DNA of 64,000 nt from AWTP1-13 sp963827545 (GTDB taxonomy: Bacteria; Pseudomonadota; Alphaproteobacteria; Rhizobiales; Hyphomicrobiaceae): contig CAWHBI010000046.1 of the NCBI GenBank assembly GCA_963827545.1, positions 62,001 to 126,000 on the forward strand, given 5' to 3'. The translations under genes were made by a program, and so were the position numbers. Under the pieces are notes generated by a model. That model was not told where the DNA came from, ran no database searches, and saw only the letters and a program-made list of their open reading frames with translations. Below, in pieces: positions 20,156 through 29,088 of the stretch; position 1 is the first letter of the stretch, and each line of letters begins with the position of its first letter.

Positions 20156-20602
20156 TCAGAACATGCCGTTGTCATTGGCCGCCTTTTCGGGGATCGGCTG
20201 GATCACGTCCCAGTGCTCGACGATCTTGCCGTTCTCGAGCCGGAAGATGTCGATGATCGCCACGCCCCGTTCTCCTGGCTCGCGTATCGCGTGCACGTGC
20301 AGGATGACGAAGTCGCCGTCGACCAGCGCGCGCTTGATCACGCTCTTGGCGTTGGGAAACTTCTCGCGCCGGAACTCGATGAACTTCTTGAAGCCCTCGA
20401 TGCCGTCGGCTGCGAGCGGATTGTGCTGGATGTAGCGCGGGCCGAAATGCCTCGCGGCCGCCTCGAAGTCTTTCTGGTTGAGCGCCTTCTCATAGAAGTC
20501 CAGCACCACCTGCTTGTTCGTTTCTTCCTGGGGCGTGCTGCCGGCTGCTACCGCCGCGAGACCAGCGAACATCGCTATGAGAGCGAGAGCAAGATATCGC
20601 AT
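20156..20602 (-). CDS. Exported SnoaL/NTF2-like protein
   Basis: A 148-residue protein: an N-terminal signal peptide (MRYLALALIAMFAGLAAVAA) followed by one SnoaL-like cone fold, as in predicted SnoaL-type aldol-condensation enzymes (QVVLDFYEKALNQKDFEAA, HFGPRYIQHNPLAADG, VHAIREPGERGVAIIDIFR, VEHWDVIQPIP). Such proteins bind small hydrophobic ligands, but function varies. The ATG at 20602 follows AGGAGGC. It is the first gene of a probable two-gene operon with the acyl-CoA dehydrogenase; the divergent SDR gene starts 94 bp away. Confidence 0.85.
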   Translation of the reverse strand: MRYLALALIAMFAGLAAVAAGSTPQEETNKQVVLDFYEKALNQKDFEAAARHFGPRYIQHNPLAADGIEGFKKFIEFRREKFPNAKSVIKRALVDGDFVILHVHAIREPGERGVAIIDIFRLENGKIVEHWDVIQPIPEKAANDNGMF

Positions 20603-20696
20603 CGGACATTGCCTCCTGGATGGATCGATCGAGCCTAGCGCAGTTTGCCCGGCGGTGCGATGGTCGACGCGACGATGAAGCGTTCCGGAGCGCGCG

Positions 20697-21425
20697 ATGG
20701 CAGACGCAAGAGTGGCCCTGGTGATTGGTGCCGGCGATGCAACGGGCGGCGCCATCGCGCGGCGCTTCGCGCGCGAGGGCTTCACGGCCTGTGTCACCCG
20801 CCGCAATGCCGACAAGCTCGCCCCGCTCGTCGCGCGCATCGAGAGCGAGGGCGGCAAGGCGCGCGCCTTCGGGTCGGATGCGCGCAAGGAGGAGCAGATG
20901 GTCGCCCTCGTCGAGACCATCGAGCGCGAGATCGGCCCCATCGAGGTCGCCGTGTTCAACATCGGCGGCAACGTGCGCTTCCCGATCCGGGAAACGACGG
21001 CGCGCGTCTATCTCAAGGTGTGGGAGATGTGCGCCTTCGCCGGCTTTCTGATGGGGCGGGAGGTGGCCAAGGTGATGGTGCCGCGCGGCCGCGGCACCAT
21101 CCTGTTCACCGGCGCCACGGCCAGCGTGCGCGGCGGCGCGGGGTTCTCCGCCTTCTCCGGCGGCAAGCATGCGCTGCGCGCCCTGTCCCAGAGCATGGCG
21201 CGCGAGCTGGCGCCGCAGGGCATTCACGTTGCACACGTGGTCATCGACGGCGCCATCGACACCGAGTTCATCCGCAGCAACTTCCCCGAGCGCGCCGCGC
21301 TCAAGGACCGCGACGGCATCCTGAACCCTGACGCCATCGCCGAGGCCTACTGGCAGCTGCACCTGCAGCAGCGCAGCGCCTGGACCTACGAGATGGATCT
21401 CAGGCCGTGGATCGAGGCGTGGTAG
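20697..21425 (+). CDS. Short-chain dehydrogenase/reductase family protein
   Basis: A 242-residue Rossmann-fold SDR. The dinucleotide motif is VIGAGDATGGAIA, the NNAG-type strand reads FNIGGN, and the catalytic serine region is LFTGATAS. The usual YxxxK appears as FSGGK (within GFSAFSGGKHALRALS), so the catalytic tyrosine is phenylalanine; the IHVAHVVIDGAIDT strand follows. Relatives with this replacement are known, and activity by the standard mechanism is doubtful. No ligand can be assigned. It is divergent from the SnoaL-like/acyl-CoA dehydrogenase pair. Confidence 0.88.
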   Translation: MADARVALVIGAGDATGGAIARRFAREGFTACVTRRNADKLAPLVARIESEGGKARAFGSDARKEEQMVALVETIEREIGPIEVAVFNIGGNVRFPIRETTARVYLKVWEMCAFAGFLMGREVAKVMVPRGRGTILFTGATASVRGGAGFSAFSGGKHALRALSQSMARELAPQGIHVAHVVIDGAIDTEFIRSNFPERAALKDRDGILNPDAIAEAYWQLHLQQRSAWTYEMDLRPWIEAW

Positions 21426-21435
21426 CGGGTACCTA

Positions 21436-21584
21436 CCCGTCATCCCGCAAGCCGAGGCTTTGGCCGAGGCTGGCCGGGACCTGCCGCGCGCACACACCTT
21501 GCTGCAGATCCCGGCTCGGCGCGATTGCGCGGAGGCGCATCGCTTGGCCGGGATGACGGGTGGAGCCTCGGTTCGCCGGTGTCA
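21436..21584. repeat. Dispersed palindromic element, divergent copy E
   Basis: Shares the complementary words ACCCGTCATCCCG and CGGGATGACGGGTGG and a right end CGCCGGTGTCA resembling the family end. It fills the gap between two convergent genes, and its last three bases are the stop codon of the minus-strand GYD gene. Confidence 0.75.
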
Positions 21585-21875
21585 CACCATCTTGCCGAGG
21601 ATGCCGGTCATCTCCGAGCCCGAGAAGGCGCGCAGCGTCTGCGTCTTGACGTTGCCGAGCTTGGCCACCGACAGCGAGAAGGCCGTCATGGTCTCGTCGT
21701 CGGGGGCCTCGAACAGGGCGACGACGTCGAAGGCGCCCAGCGTCCAATAGCTCTCCTTCATGGTGAGGCCGGCTTTCTTGGCGAGCTCCTTGACGGCGTC
21801 GGTGCGCTTGACCGTGTCCTTGATGCCCTTGAGGCCCTGCTCGGTATAGGTGGCCAGCAGAATATAGTTTGCCAT
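21582..21875 (-). CDS. GYD domain protein
   Basis: A 97-residue single-domain protein of the GYD family, named for a conserved Gly-Tyr-Asp-like motif, here YWTLGAFDVVALFEAPDD. The fold is a dimeric alpha-beta barrel like ferredoxin-fold monooxygenases. Function is unknown for nearly all members. The start ATG at 21875 has a GGAGGATA site. It is the only gene between a dispersed repeat and the toxin-antitoxin pair. Confidence 0.85.
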   Translation of the reverse strand: MANYILLATYTEQGLKGIKDTVKRTDAVKELAKKAGLTMKESYWTLGAFDVVALFEAPDDETMTAFSLSVAKLGNVKTQTLRAFSGSEMTGILGKMV

Positions 21876-21921
21876 GGGCGTATCCTCCGTGATGCGGCGC
21901 CCCGTCTGCCCTGGCCCGAGC

Positions 21922-21951
21922 CTAGTCCCGATCGGCAGCGAAGGGAATTGG
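21922..21951. repeat. 30-bp duplicated segment, copy 1
   Basis: Matches 22471-22500 at 28 of 30 positions. Read on minus it would encode PIPFAADRD followed by a TAG stop. Here it lies just downstream of the toxin stop codon, outside any gene. Confidence 0.7.
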
Positions 21952-21961
21952 GCTTCGCCAC

Positions 21962-22219
21962 CTATCCATTGATAAGGCGGACGTATTCATCGTGCGTGCC
22001 GATCCAGAACCATAGCAGCCCATCCTCTACCTCCATGGCCAGCGCCCGATGGCGTTTGCCGACACGCGCGGACCAGTAGATGCCCACCTTCTTTAGGCGC
22101 AGCGAAGGATGCTGCGGATCGCTCTTGAGAAGTGCGAAGCTCCTGTCGGCAATTTCGCGCACACCGGGCGCCAAGGCCTCATAGGCCTTCCAAAACGCCG
22201 GGCTTGCATGATGGGTCAC
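21962..22219 (-). CDS. RelE/ParE-type toxin
   Basis: An 85-residue protein of the RelE/ParE superfamily: an N-terminal helical hairpin (AFWKAYEALAPGVREIADRSFALLKSD) then beta strands HPSLRLKKVG, WSARVGKRHRALAMEVEDGLLWFWIGTHDEYVRLI. Family members are mRNA interferases or gyrase poisons. The start (22219) overlaps the antitoxin stop by ATGA, the usual coupling in such loci, with the antitoxin first. It looks intact. Confidence 0.85.
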   Translation of the reverse strand: MTHHASPAFWKAYEALAPGVREIADRSFALLKSDPQHPSLRLKKVGIYWSARVGKRHRALAMEVEDGLLWFWIGTHDEYVRLING

Positions 22220-22416
22220 AGCCTGCGGCTGCGGCCGGCCTTGTGATCGGCCAGGGCAACGGCCGCCAGCTTGTCGAGCTTGCCGGATTTTGCGTCCTGC
22301 TCGATCGTTTCATCGAAGACGCGCGCGTCGAATTCCTCGAACCAGGCACGCAGCTTTGCCAATTCGTCAGGCGAGAGCCGGGCGATGGCCCTTTCGATGT
22401 CCTCGAGCTTGGTCAT
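22216..22416 (-). CDS. Antitoxin partner of the RelE/ParE-type toxin
   Basis: A 66-residue acidic protein with the typical short antitoxin layout: IERAIARLSPDELAKLRAWFEEFDARVFDETIEQDAKSG followed by DKLAAVALADHKAGRSRRL. Sequences of this type regularly precede ParE/RelE-like toxins in proteobacteria. It should neutralise the toxin through its C-terminal half. It is the first gene of the pair and overlaps the toxin start by four bases. Confidence 0.82.
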   Translation of the reverse strand: MTKLEDIERAIARLSPDELAKLRAWFEEFDARVFDETIEQDAKSGKLDKLAAVALADHKAGRSRRL

Positions 22417-22470
22417 GCCAAACCTCCTAACACATTTTTCGCGCCGCTGCGTTGCGGGATCGCTTTGCCG

Positions 22471-22500
22471 CTAGTCCCGATCGGTAACGAAGGGAATTGG
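22471..22500. repeat. 30-bp duplicated segment, copy 2
   Basis: Second copy of the segment at 21922-21951 (two mismatches). Here it is the 3' end of the hypothetical gene, encoding PIPFVTDRD and the stop codon. Confidence 0.7.
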
Positions 22501-22992
22501 CGGCGAGCCCGGAGGTGCCTCCTGTCCCGCCTCGGCCGGAGGCCGCTGAGATGCGCTGAGGTCCTGCCCTCGCACGACGGGGCGCCGCGCTACGCGGTCC
22601 CATAGCCCCATGCGATCGAGCTGGGCCTCGACGGCAAGCTCGCTGCGATTGTGGGCGCGGGCCAGCTGCGGGATGGTGCGGCCGGCCTTGAAGGCGGCGG
22701 CGAGCTCTCCCGCCTCGCCCTCGTACCAGCGCGCGCCCGAGCGTGCTGGGAAGCCGCGCTCGCCGCGGGTGCGGGTCTTGCGGGCGCCCTCGAGGGCGTC
22801 CAGCAGGCCATCCCAGGCGACCATGGGCAGGGTCAAGGAGGTGCCGTGCGGGGAGGTGAGCTTGGCGTGCAGCCCGCCCTCGGCGACCTCGAAGAGGTAG
22901 CGGCCGTCGCCCTGCCGCCAGGTCACCCGCTCCCATGTCAGCGGCTCCTGCGCCTCGCCCTGGCTGTAGCGCTGCCGGTACCCCTGCGACAT
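22471..22992 (-). CDS. Hypothetical protein with helix-turn-helix-like segment
   Basis: A 173-residue protein that I do not recognise as a family of known function. Residues 1-75 look like a small beta-rich domain (EPLTWERVTWRQGDGRYLFE, LHAKLTSPHGTSLTLPMVAW). Residues about 95-140 contain a helical segment like a homeodomain-type helix-turn-helix (FKAGRTIPQLARAHNRSELA VEAQLDRMGLW). The C-terminal 30 residues are proline-rich, and the last nine plus stop come from a 30-bp duplicated segment. The ATG at 22992 (MSQGYRQRYSQ) is preferred over an upstream ATG that would add a poor leader. Confidence 0.6.
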   Translation of the reverse strand: MSQGYRQRYSQGEAQEPLTWERVTWRQGDGRYLFEVAEGGLHAKLTSPHGTSLTLPMVAWDGLLDALEGARKTRTRGERGFPARSGARWYEGEAGELAAAFKAGRTIPQLARAHNRSELAVEAQLDRMGLWDRVARRPVVRGQDLSASQRPPAEAGQEAPPGSPPIPFVTDRD

Positions 22993-23082
22993 CCAACGCC
23001 TCCACACTGAAGGTGAGCGGAACGTTGCATAGGGGAGGGAACGTGTCAAGAACATATAGGGAACAATGCCCTCGATAATCAC

Positions 23083-23205
23083 CTGTCATCCCCGAAGCTG
23101 ACGCCTTGGCGGAAGCTATCGGGGATCTGCCACAAGGTGCGCAGCTCGAAACGGATCCCGGATAGCCTCGCCATGCTCGGCTTCCGGGAGCGCGGGTGGA
23201 TGGGT
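23083..23205. repeat. Dispersed palindromic element, degenerate copy G
   Basis: Contains CTGTCATCCCCG, GGGATCTGCC, GGATCCCGGATAG and GGCTTCCGGGA in the order seen in the full-length family, but diverged and without clear ends. The rest of the 22993-23228 gap holds nothing else I can name. Confidence 0.6.
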
Positions 23206-23228
23206 CGCTGGTGGTGGGTGACTGCTGA

Positions 23229-24939
23229 CTACGAACCCTGGCCGTAGGTGACCTTCTTGGCCGCCGGCCAGGTGGCGCGGTAGCCGAACTCTACTGTGCG
23301 CTCCTCGTCCGGCTCGAGCTTCATCTCCCACGCCAGCACGCCGCGCTTGTCATCGACGTCGCGCTTGGTGGGGGCCGTCTTGCCCGTCAGCTCGACCTTG
23401 ATGTCGGCATTCTGCGACACGGGAACCTGGTCCAGCACGGTCAGGTTGATGGCCCGCTCGTGCAGGTTCTTCACGATGATGCGATAGCTGCGCGCGTCCG
23501 TCTTGGACGAGGTGATGATGCCGGTCTCGCCGCGCTTCTCCTCAGCCAGCGTGTGGCGGATGCGGATGGCGTCGTCGACGCCGAAGCCCAGCTCGTGCTC
23601 CTCGCCCGGCGCCAGCAGCGGCAGGCGGCCATTGCCCACGAAGGTGGTGTCGCGGAAGAGCGAGATCTGGCCCGGCAGCAGCGGCGTGCCGCGCTGCGGT
23701 GGTGAGCTTGGCGTAGACGTAGGCCTTCTCCTCGCGCTTGGGCACGGCACGAACGATGAGCGCCGGGTCGAGCTGCATGTCGTCGATCTGCACGCGCTTG
23801 GTCTCGCCGGTGGCCGGCACCGTGACGCGGCCGGCGATCCCGTAGATGGCCTGGAAGGCCTGGACCTCGACGCGCGCGCGGACCTCGTCGAGCGCCACGG
23901 TCTCTCTCGCTGTCGCCGTTTTGCCTCTAATAAACCCGGCTCTTCTTTGGTCTGATTCCTCGTCGCCCGCAGCGGGTGCCTGCTCCGCGACGACGCCGCG
24001 CGACACGCCCGCCTGCGGCCGCGCCTGCGCCACCGGCGCTTCGGATTCGTAGTCGATGATCATGGGGTTGAGCACCGGAGCAGCGGTGCCCGCAGCGGGC
24101 CGGGCCGTGGAGAGTGCGAGCGTGACATTCTCCCAGGTCTCGCCGGTGCGCTGCTGGATGGAGGCGCGGCGCACGAGTTGCAGCTTGGGCGGCTGCGCCT
24201 TGGTGCCGGTGGTGAGGCGCGCGTCGTAGTAGGGCGTCCAGGACGCGCTGCGCACCTGATAGCGGATGACAATGTCGGCCTCGAGCGGGCTCCCTGCATT
24301 GACGAACACCTTCACCTCGATGCGCGCCTCCTGCGTCGGGGCGAGCGTGGCGAGCTTGCCCTCCTGATCCTTGATCTGGCGGTCGACCTCGCGGGCCTTG
24401 ATCTGGGTGTCGAGGATCACCTTCTGCGCTTCGGCCGCGCGCTGGCCGATCAGGCCGAACAGCTGCGCCCAGTCGGGCTCCGGCGCAGGGGCGCCGGCGG
24501 CAGGGGCCGGCCTGGTGGGCAGCTGCGCCAGGTTTTCGATGAGCTTCCTCTGCGTCTCGGCCGCCAGCACGGCGGCCTGCAGCGCCGACCGCTCGTCCTT
24601 GAGCTTCTCGATGGCCTCCTCGACGCGCCGCCTTTCGGACGCGACTGCCGACTCGTCGGTGCGCGGCACCGACACGCTTCGGGTATCGACCGAGCCGATC
24701 TCGAGCTTGCCGGTGGCCTTGCCCTCGACGCGGATGGAGGCGGCCACGGCATTCGCCGGCAGGTCGGCGAACATGAGCGTGTGCTCGCCGCCCTCGAGCT
24801 TGACCTTGCCGACGCGCGTGACCTCGGCGCCCGAGGGATAGACGGTGACGGCCTCGGTGCGCGAGGTGGCTTTGACATCGGCAGCGAGAGCGGTCGTGGC
24901 AAACAGGGGCAATAGCGAAAGGGCAATCAGCAAACGCAT
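23229..24939 (-). CDS. DUF4139 (MuiA-like) exported protein, frameshifted
   Basis: Two frames combine into a protein of about 570 residues. After a signal peptide (MRLLIALSLLPLFATTALA) come an N-terminal DUF4140 strand-rich domain, a coiled coil (about 95-195) and DUF4139 beta domains (SASWTPYYDARL, KLQLVRRASIQQRTGETWEN). The frame breaks near 23695-23705 after VYAKLTT and resumes with QRGTPLLPGQISLFRDTTFVG to the C-terminus. The family is called mucoidy inhibitor MuiA, with an envelope role that is poorly defined. The downstream half is uncorrupted, so an assembly error or a recent indel explains the break. Confidence 0.85.
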
Positions 24940-25080
24940 GGAAGCATCCTCCAATGCCGACGCGCGATCACTCGATCCCCACGCGTTCGGCGACCCGGCA
25001 CGGCAGGGTAGCGGCGTTCGTGTCGCCAGTTTGACGACAAATGCGCAAACCCGCGACGTTACTGCATTGTAATGGTGCTT

Positions 25081-25165
25081 GGTGTCAGACCCTCCGGGTC
25101 TGACACCATTTGCGCATCGCCGCGCAGGGTATAGCTACGGTATCAGACCCGGAGGGTCTGACACC
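25081..25165. repeat. Pair of REP-like palindromes
   Basis: Palindrome 25081-25107 (12-bp arms, GGTGTCAGACCC/GGGTCTGACACC around TCC) and a second, opposite-facing one at about 25141-25165 form a larger inverted pair just beyond the serA stop. The core TCAGACC is shared with elements at 2130 and 58599. Confidence 0.8.
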
Positions 25166-25179
25166 GGCAGAGACCATCG

Positions 25180-26760
25180 TCAAAACTCCAGCCGGTTGAC
25201 ACGCGCGACCTGGGGCAGGGCGCGGATCTTGGCGAGCACCTCCTCCGATACCGGCTCATCGAGGGCCACCATGCAGATGGCGTCGCCGCCGGGCCTGTCG
25301 CGGCCGAGGTTCAAGGTGGCGATGTTGAGGCCCGCCTCGCCCATCAGCATGCCGAAGCGGCCGATGAAGCCCGGCTTGTCGGCGTTGCGAATGAACAGCA
25401 TGCGCGGCGCCAGCCCGAACTCCATGTCGATGTTGCGCACCTGGATGATGCGCGGGCGACCGTCGGAGAACACGGTGCCGGCCACCGAGCGGTCGTACTC
25501 GGCAGTCTTGACCGTGAAGCGGATGTAGCTCTCGAACGCACCTTCCTGAGTGCGCGTGACCTCCTCCACCTGCATGCCGCGCTCCTTGGCGCTGATGGCG
25601 GCGGAGACCATGTTGACGTCGGACAGCAGCGGGCGCAGGACGCCCGCGAGCGCCGCAGCGGTCAGCGGCTTGGTGTTGAGGGTGGCCACCTCGCCTGAAT
25701 ACTCGATGCGGATGCCCTTGATGCTGGTCTCGGTGAGCTGGCCGGCGAAGGAGCCCAGCTGCTCGGCGAGCTTCACCCACGGCCGCAGGCGCGGCGCCTC
25801 CTCGGCGGTGATGTTGGGGAAATTGACGGCGTTGGAGATGGCGCCCCTCAAGAGGTAGTCGGACATCTGCTCGGCCACCTGCAGGGCCACGTTCTCCTGG
25901 GCCTCGCCGGTGGAGGCGCCCAGATGCGGCGTGCAGATGACGTTGGGCATGCCGAACAGCACGCTCTCCTTGGCCGGCTCGACCTCGAACACGTCGAAGG
26001 CGGCGCCGCCCGCGTGGCCAGACTTCAGGGCTGCCGCCAGCGCGCCCTCGTCGACCAGGCCACCGCGCGCGCAGTTGATGATGCGCACGCCTTTGCGGGT
26101 CTTGGCCAGCGCCGCGGCATCTATGATGTGGCGCGTGCGGTCGTTGAGCGGCGTGTGCAGCGTGATGAAGTCGGCGCGGCGCAGCAATTCGTCGAGCTCG
26201 ACTTTCTCGACGCCCAGCTCCACCGCCCGCTCCTGGGAAAGGAAGGGATCGTAGGCGACGACCTTCATCTTGAGCCCCACGCCGCGATCGGCCACGATGG
26301 AGCCGATGTTGCCGCAGCCGATGACGCCGAGCGTCTTGCCGTAGAGCTCCACGCCCATGAACTTCGACTTCTCCCACTTGCCGGCCTGCGTGGAGCGGTC
26401 GGCCTCCGGGATCTGGCGGGCGAGCGCCATCAGCAGCGAGATGGCGTGCTCGGCGGTGGTGATCGAATTGCCGAAGGGCGTGTTCATGACGATGATGCCC
26501 TTGGCGGTGGCCGCCTTGACGTCGATGTTGTCGACGCCGATGCCGGCGCGGCCAATCACCTTGAGGCTCGACGCGGCGGCGATGATCTTCTCGGTCGCCT
26601 TGGTGGCCGAGCGGACGGCGAGACCATCGTAGTCCTTGATGATCTTCTCCAGCTCGTCCTTGGAGAGGCCGACCTTCACGTCGGTGTCGATGCCGCGCTG
26701 CTTGAAGATATCGACGGCGGCGGGAGACAGCTGATCGGCGATGAGGACGCGGGGTGGCAT
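25180..26760 (-). CDS. serA: D-3-phosphoglycerate dehydrogenase
   Basis: A 526-residue enzyme catalysing the first step of serine synthesis (3-phosphoglycerate to phosphohydroxypyruvate, NAD-dependent). The Rossmann motif GCGNIG is at 148-153, and catalytic R232 (NCARGG), E261 and H279 (TPHLGAST) are intact. Residues about 320-450 form the intervening ASB domain and the C-terminal 75 residues an ACT domain (RMLFIRNADKPGFIGR), so this is the long, potentially serine-regulated form. It follows serC on the same strand after a short gap containing a hairpin. The ATG at 26760 begins the conserved MPPRVLIADQ. Confidence 0.96.
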   Translation of the reverse strand: MPPRVLIADQLSPAAVDIFKQRGIDTDVKVGLSKDELEKIIKDYDGLAVRSATKATEKIIAAASSLKVIGRAGIGVDNIDVKAATAKGIIVMNTPFGNSITTAEHAISLLMALARQIPEADRSTQAGKWEKSKFMGVELYGKTLGVIGCGNIGSIVADRGVGLKMKVVAYDPFLSQERAVELGVEKVELDELLRRADFITLHTPLNDRTRHIIDAAALAKTRKGVRIINCARGGLVDEGALAAALKSGHAGGAAFDVFEVEPAKESVLFGMPNVICTPHLGASTGEAQENVALQVAEQMSDYLLRGAISNAVNFPNITAEEAPRLRPWVKLAEQLGSFAGQLTETSIKGIRIEYSGEVATLNTKPLTAAALAGVLRPLLSDVNMVSAAISAKERGMQVEEVTRTQEGAFESYIRFTVKTAEYDRSVAGTVFSDGRPRIIQVRNIDMEFGLAPRMLFIRNADKPGFIGRFGMLMGEAGLNIATLNLGRDRPGGDAICMVALDEPVSEEVLAKIRALPQVARVNRLEF

Positions 26761-26780
26761 GGGAATGCTCCGATGGGAAT

Positions 26781-26808
26781 TCCCTCTCCCCGCAAGCGGG
26801 GAGAGGGA
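26781..26808. repeat. Perfect 13-bp hairpin between serC and serA
   Basis: Arms TCCCTCTCCCCGC (26781-26793) and GCGGGGAGAGGGA (26796-26808) with a 2-base loop. It matches the core of the longer CCCTCTCCCC elements at 29089 and 48031, so it is a minimal member of that family. It might attenuate read-through from serC to serA. Confidence 0.7.
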
Positions 26809-26812
26809 GCGC

Positions 26813-27989
26813 TTAGGCCGCCTTGGCGAGGCTGGACTTGGCTTCGGCGAAGGCCCAGTCGAGCCAGGCGGTGAGCGCTTGAAGGTCGGCCGCCTCGACG
26901 GTGGAGCCGCACCAGATGCGCAGGTGCGGCGGGGCATCGCGGTGGCCGGCGATGTCGCGCGCGGCGTTCTCCTTGTCGAGGATCGACTCGAGCTGCTTGA
27001 CGAAGGCGCGCTGCGCGTCGATGGGCAGCTTGGCGACCGCCGGATCGACGATCTTGAGGCACACCGAGGTGTTGGAGCGGGTTGCGGGGTCCGCCGCCAG
27101 GCTTTCGAGCCAGGGCGTCTTCGCCGCCCAGTCGTAGAGCACCCTGGCGTTGGCGTCGGCGCGGGCGTGCAGGCCTTTGAGCCCGCCGACGCTCTCGGCC
27201 CAGCCCAGCGCGTCCAGGTAGTCCTCCACACACAGCATCGACGGCGTGTTGATGGTCTCGCCCTCGAACACCTCCTTCATGAACTTGACGCCCTTGGTGA
27301 GGCGGAAGACCTTGGGAACGGGCCAGGCGGGCGTGTAGCTCTCCAGGCGCTGAATGGCACGCGGGGACAGGATCAGCATGCCGTGCGCGGCTTCCCCGCC
27401 CAGCACCTTCTGCCAGGAGAAGGTGAGCACGTCGACCTTGTCCCACGGGATCTGCTGGGCGAACACCGCGGAGGTGGCATCGACGAAGGTGAGGCCCTCG
27501 CGATCGGACGGGAATCCAATCGCCGTTGGGGACGCGCACGCCGGAGGTGGTGCCGTTCCAGGTGAAGAGCACGTCGCGGGTGAAATCGACCTGTTTGAGA
27601 TCAGGGAGCTTGCCGTACTCCGCCTTGATGATGCGCAGGTCTTTCAACTTCAACTGCTTGGCGGCGTCCGTCACCCAGCCTTCGCCGAAGCTCTCCCAAG
27701 CCAGGGCATCGACGCCGCGCTGACCGAGCATGGTCCACATGGCCATCTCGAAGGCGCCGGTATCGGAGGCGGGAACGATGGCGCAAAGATAGCCGGGGGG
27801 GAGGCCCAGCAGCGCCTTGGTCTTGTCGATGGCGAGCTTCAGGCGCGCCTTGCCTTCCTTGGCACGATGCGACCGGCCCAGGAACGCGTTTTCGAGGTTT
27901 TGGAGGGACCAGCCGGGGCGCTTGGCGCACGGGCCGGAGGCGAAATGTATGTGCGCCGGCCGCTTGGCCGGCTTCGTGACGGTGGTCAT
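26813..27989 (-). CDS. serC: Phosphoserine aminotransferase, frameshifted
   Basis: The second step of serine synthesis (phosphohydroxypyruvate plus glutamate to phosphoserine), a PLP enzyme of about 391 residues. The N-terminal part from ATG 27989 (MTTVTKPAKRPAHIHFASGP) runs to NGDWIP; the second frame continues DREGLTFVDATSAVFAQQIP with the PLP lysine in TFSWQKVLGG. Removing one G from the GGG at 27510-27512 restores GDWIPSDREGL. Adjacent serA follows on the same strand. Since serine biosynthesis normally needs this gene, an insertion error is the simplest explanation. Confidence 0.9.
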
Positions 27990-28126
27990 GTGCCTACCCT
28001 TCCAGATAGATGCCCCTCGGTGGGGAGGGGTGTCCCGCCGGCGCTGTTAGAGAATGGCGCTGGCGAAGTCAATATTCCTTGTCGCCACGCAGCGTCGCAG
28101 GGTGGCGATTTGTCGCGCAGCTCGCT

Positions 28127-28172
28127 CCGGCGCTCGCGGATGACTGGATGCCGGGGACAAGCCCCGGTATGA
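28127..28172. repeat. Short dispersed palindrome (GGATGACTGGATGCCGGGG type)
   Basis: GATGCCGGGGACAAGCCCCGG with flanking GGATGAC/TATGACAG resembles the longer unit at 50840-50956. It lies in the 216-bp gap upstream of the fumarylacetoacetase-family gene; nothing else is evident in that gap. Confidence 0.5.
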
Positions 28173-28205
28173 CAGCTGGAACTGATTGGCAGGGAGAAGC
28201 GCACC

Positions 28206-29072
28206 ATGAAGCTGATGATGTTCCAGAAGGGCAAGGGCGTCGCGCTCGGGCTGGTCGAGGGCAAGGCCGTCATCGACCTCGGCGTTGCCGATCCGGCGCT
28301 GCCCAAGGACCTCAACGGCCTGATCGCTGCGGGCCCCGGCGCGCTTGCCACCGCCAAGGCGGCAGCGGCCAAGGCGCCGGCCTCCGCCAGGTTCGTGCTC
28401 GATGCCATGAAGCCGGCGCTGCCGCTCTCGCCGCCCGGCAAGATCATCTGCGTCGGCCTCAACTATGCGCTGCACGCCAAGGAGGGCGGGCATCCCATTC
28501 CCACCTATCCCTCGTTCTTCCTGCGCGTGCCGACCTCGCTGGTGGCGGCGGGCGCGCCGGTGATCCGGCCGAAGGCGTCGATCCAGCTCGACTACGAATG
28601 CGAGCTCACCATCGTCATCGGCAAAGGCGGCCGGCACATCCCTGAAGAGAAGGCGCTCGACCACGTGTTCGGATACACGCTCTTCAACGACGTGTCGGTG
28701 CGCGACTTCCAGCGCAAGACCACGCAGTGGATGCCGGGCAAGAACTTCGACGGCACCGGGCCGCTGGGCCCCTGGATCGTCACCGCCGACGAGCTGCCGC
28801 CGGGCGCCTCGGGCTTGCGGATCATGACGCGGGTCAACGGCGAGACCATGCAGGATTCCAACACTTCCGACATGATCTTCTCCACCGCGCGCACGATCGC
28901 GCTGCTGTCGGAGTTCATGACGCTCGAGCCCGGCGACGTGATCGCCACCGGCACGCCGTCGGGCGTGGCGCACGCGAGAAAGCCGCCGCCGTGGATGAAG
29001 GCGGGCGACACGGTGGAGGTGGAGGTGGAAGGGATCGGCGTGTTGCGGAACCCGGTGGTCGACGAGGCTTGA
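28206..29072 (+). CDS. Fumarylacetoacetate hydrolase family protein
   Basis: A 288-residue FAH-superfamily enzyme (2-oxo-hepta-3-ene-1,7-dioate hydratase/isomerase or acylpyruvase type). The core motifs are ICVGLNYALHAKE, the metal-binding ECELTIVIGKGGR, NDVSVRDFQ, GKNFDGTGPLGPWIV and EPGDVIATGTPSGV. The metal site (E, E, D) appears complete. Proteins of this group cleave carbon-carbon bonds of 1,3-diketo acids in aromatic degradation or decarboxylate oxaloacetate. The substrate cannot be deduced. It stands alone upstream of a long repeat. Confidence 0.9.
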   Translation: MKLMMFQKGKGVALGLVEGKAVIDLGVADPALPKDLNGLIAAGPGALATAKAAAAKAPASARFVLDAMKPALPLSPPGKIICVGLNYALHAKEGGHPIPTYPSFFLRVPTSLVAAGAPVIRPKASIQLDYECELTIVIGKGGRHIPEEKALDHVFGYTLFNDVSVRDFQRKTTQWMPGKNFDGTGPLGPWIVTADELPPGASGLRIMTRVNGETMQDSNTSDMIFSTARTIALLSEFMTLEPGDVIATGTPSGVAHARKPPPWMKAGDTVEVEVEGIGVLRNPVVDEA

Positions 29073-29088
29073 GGCGAGGGAGCCGATC

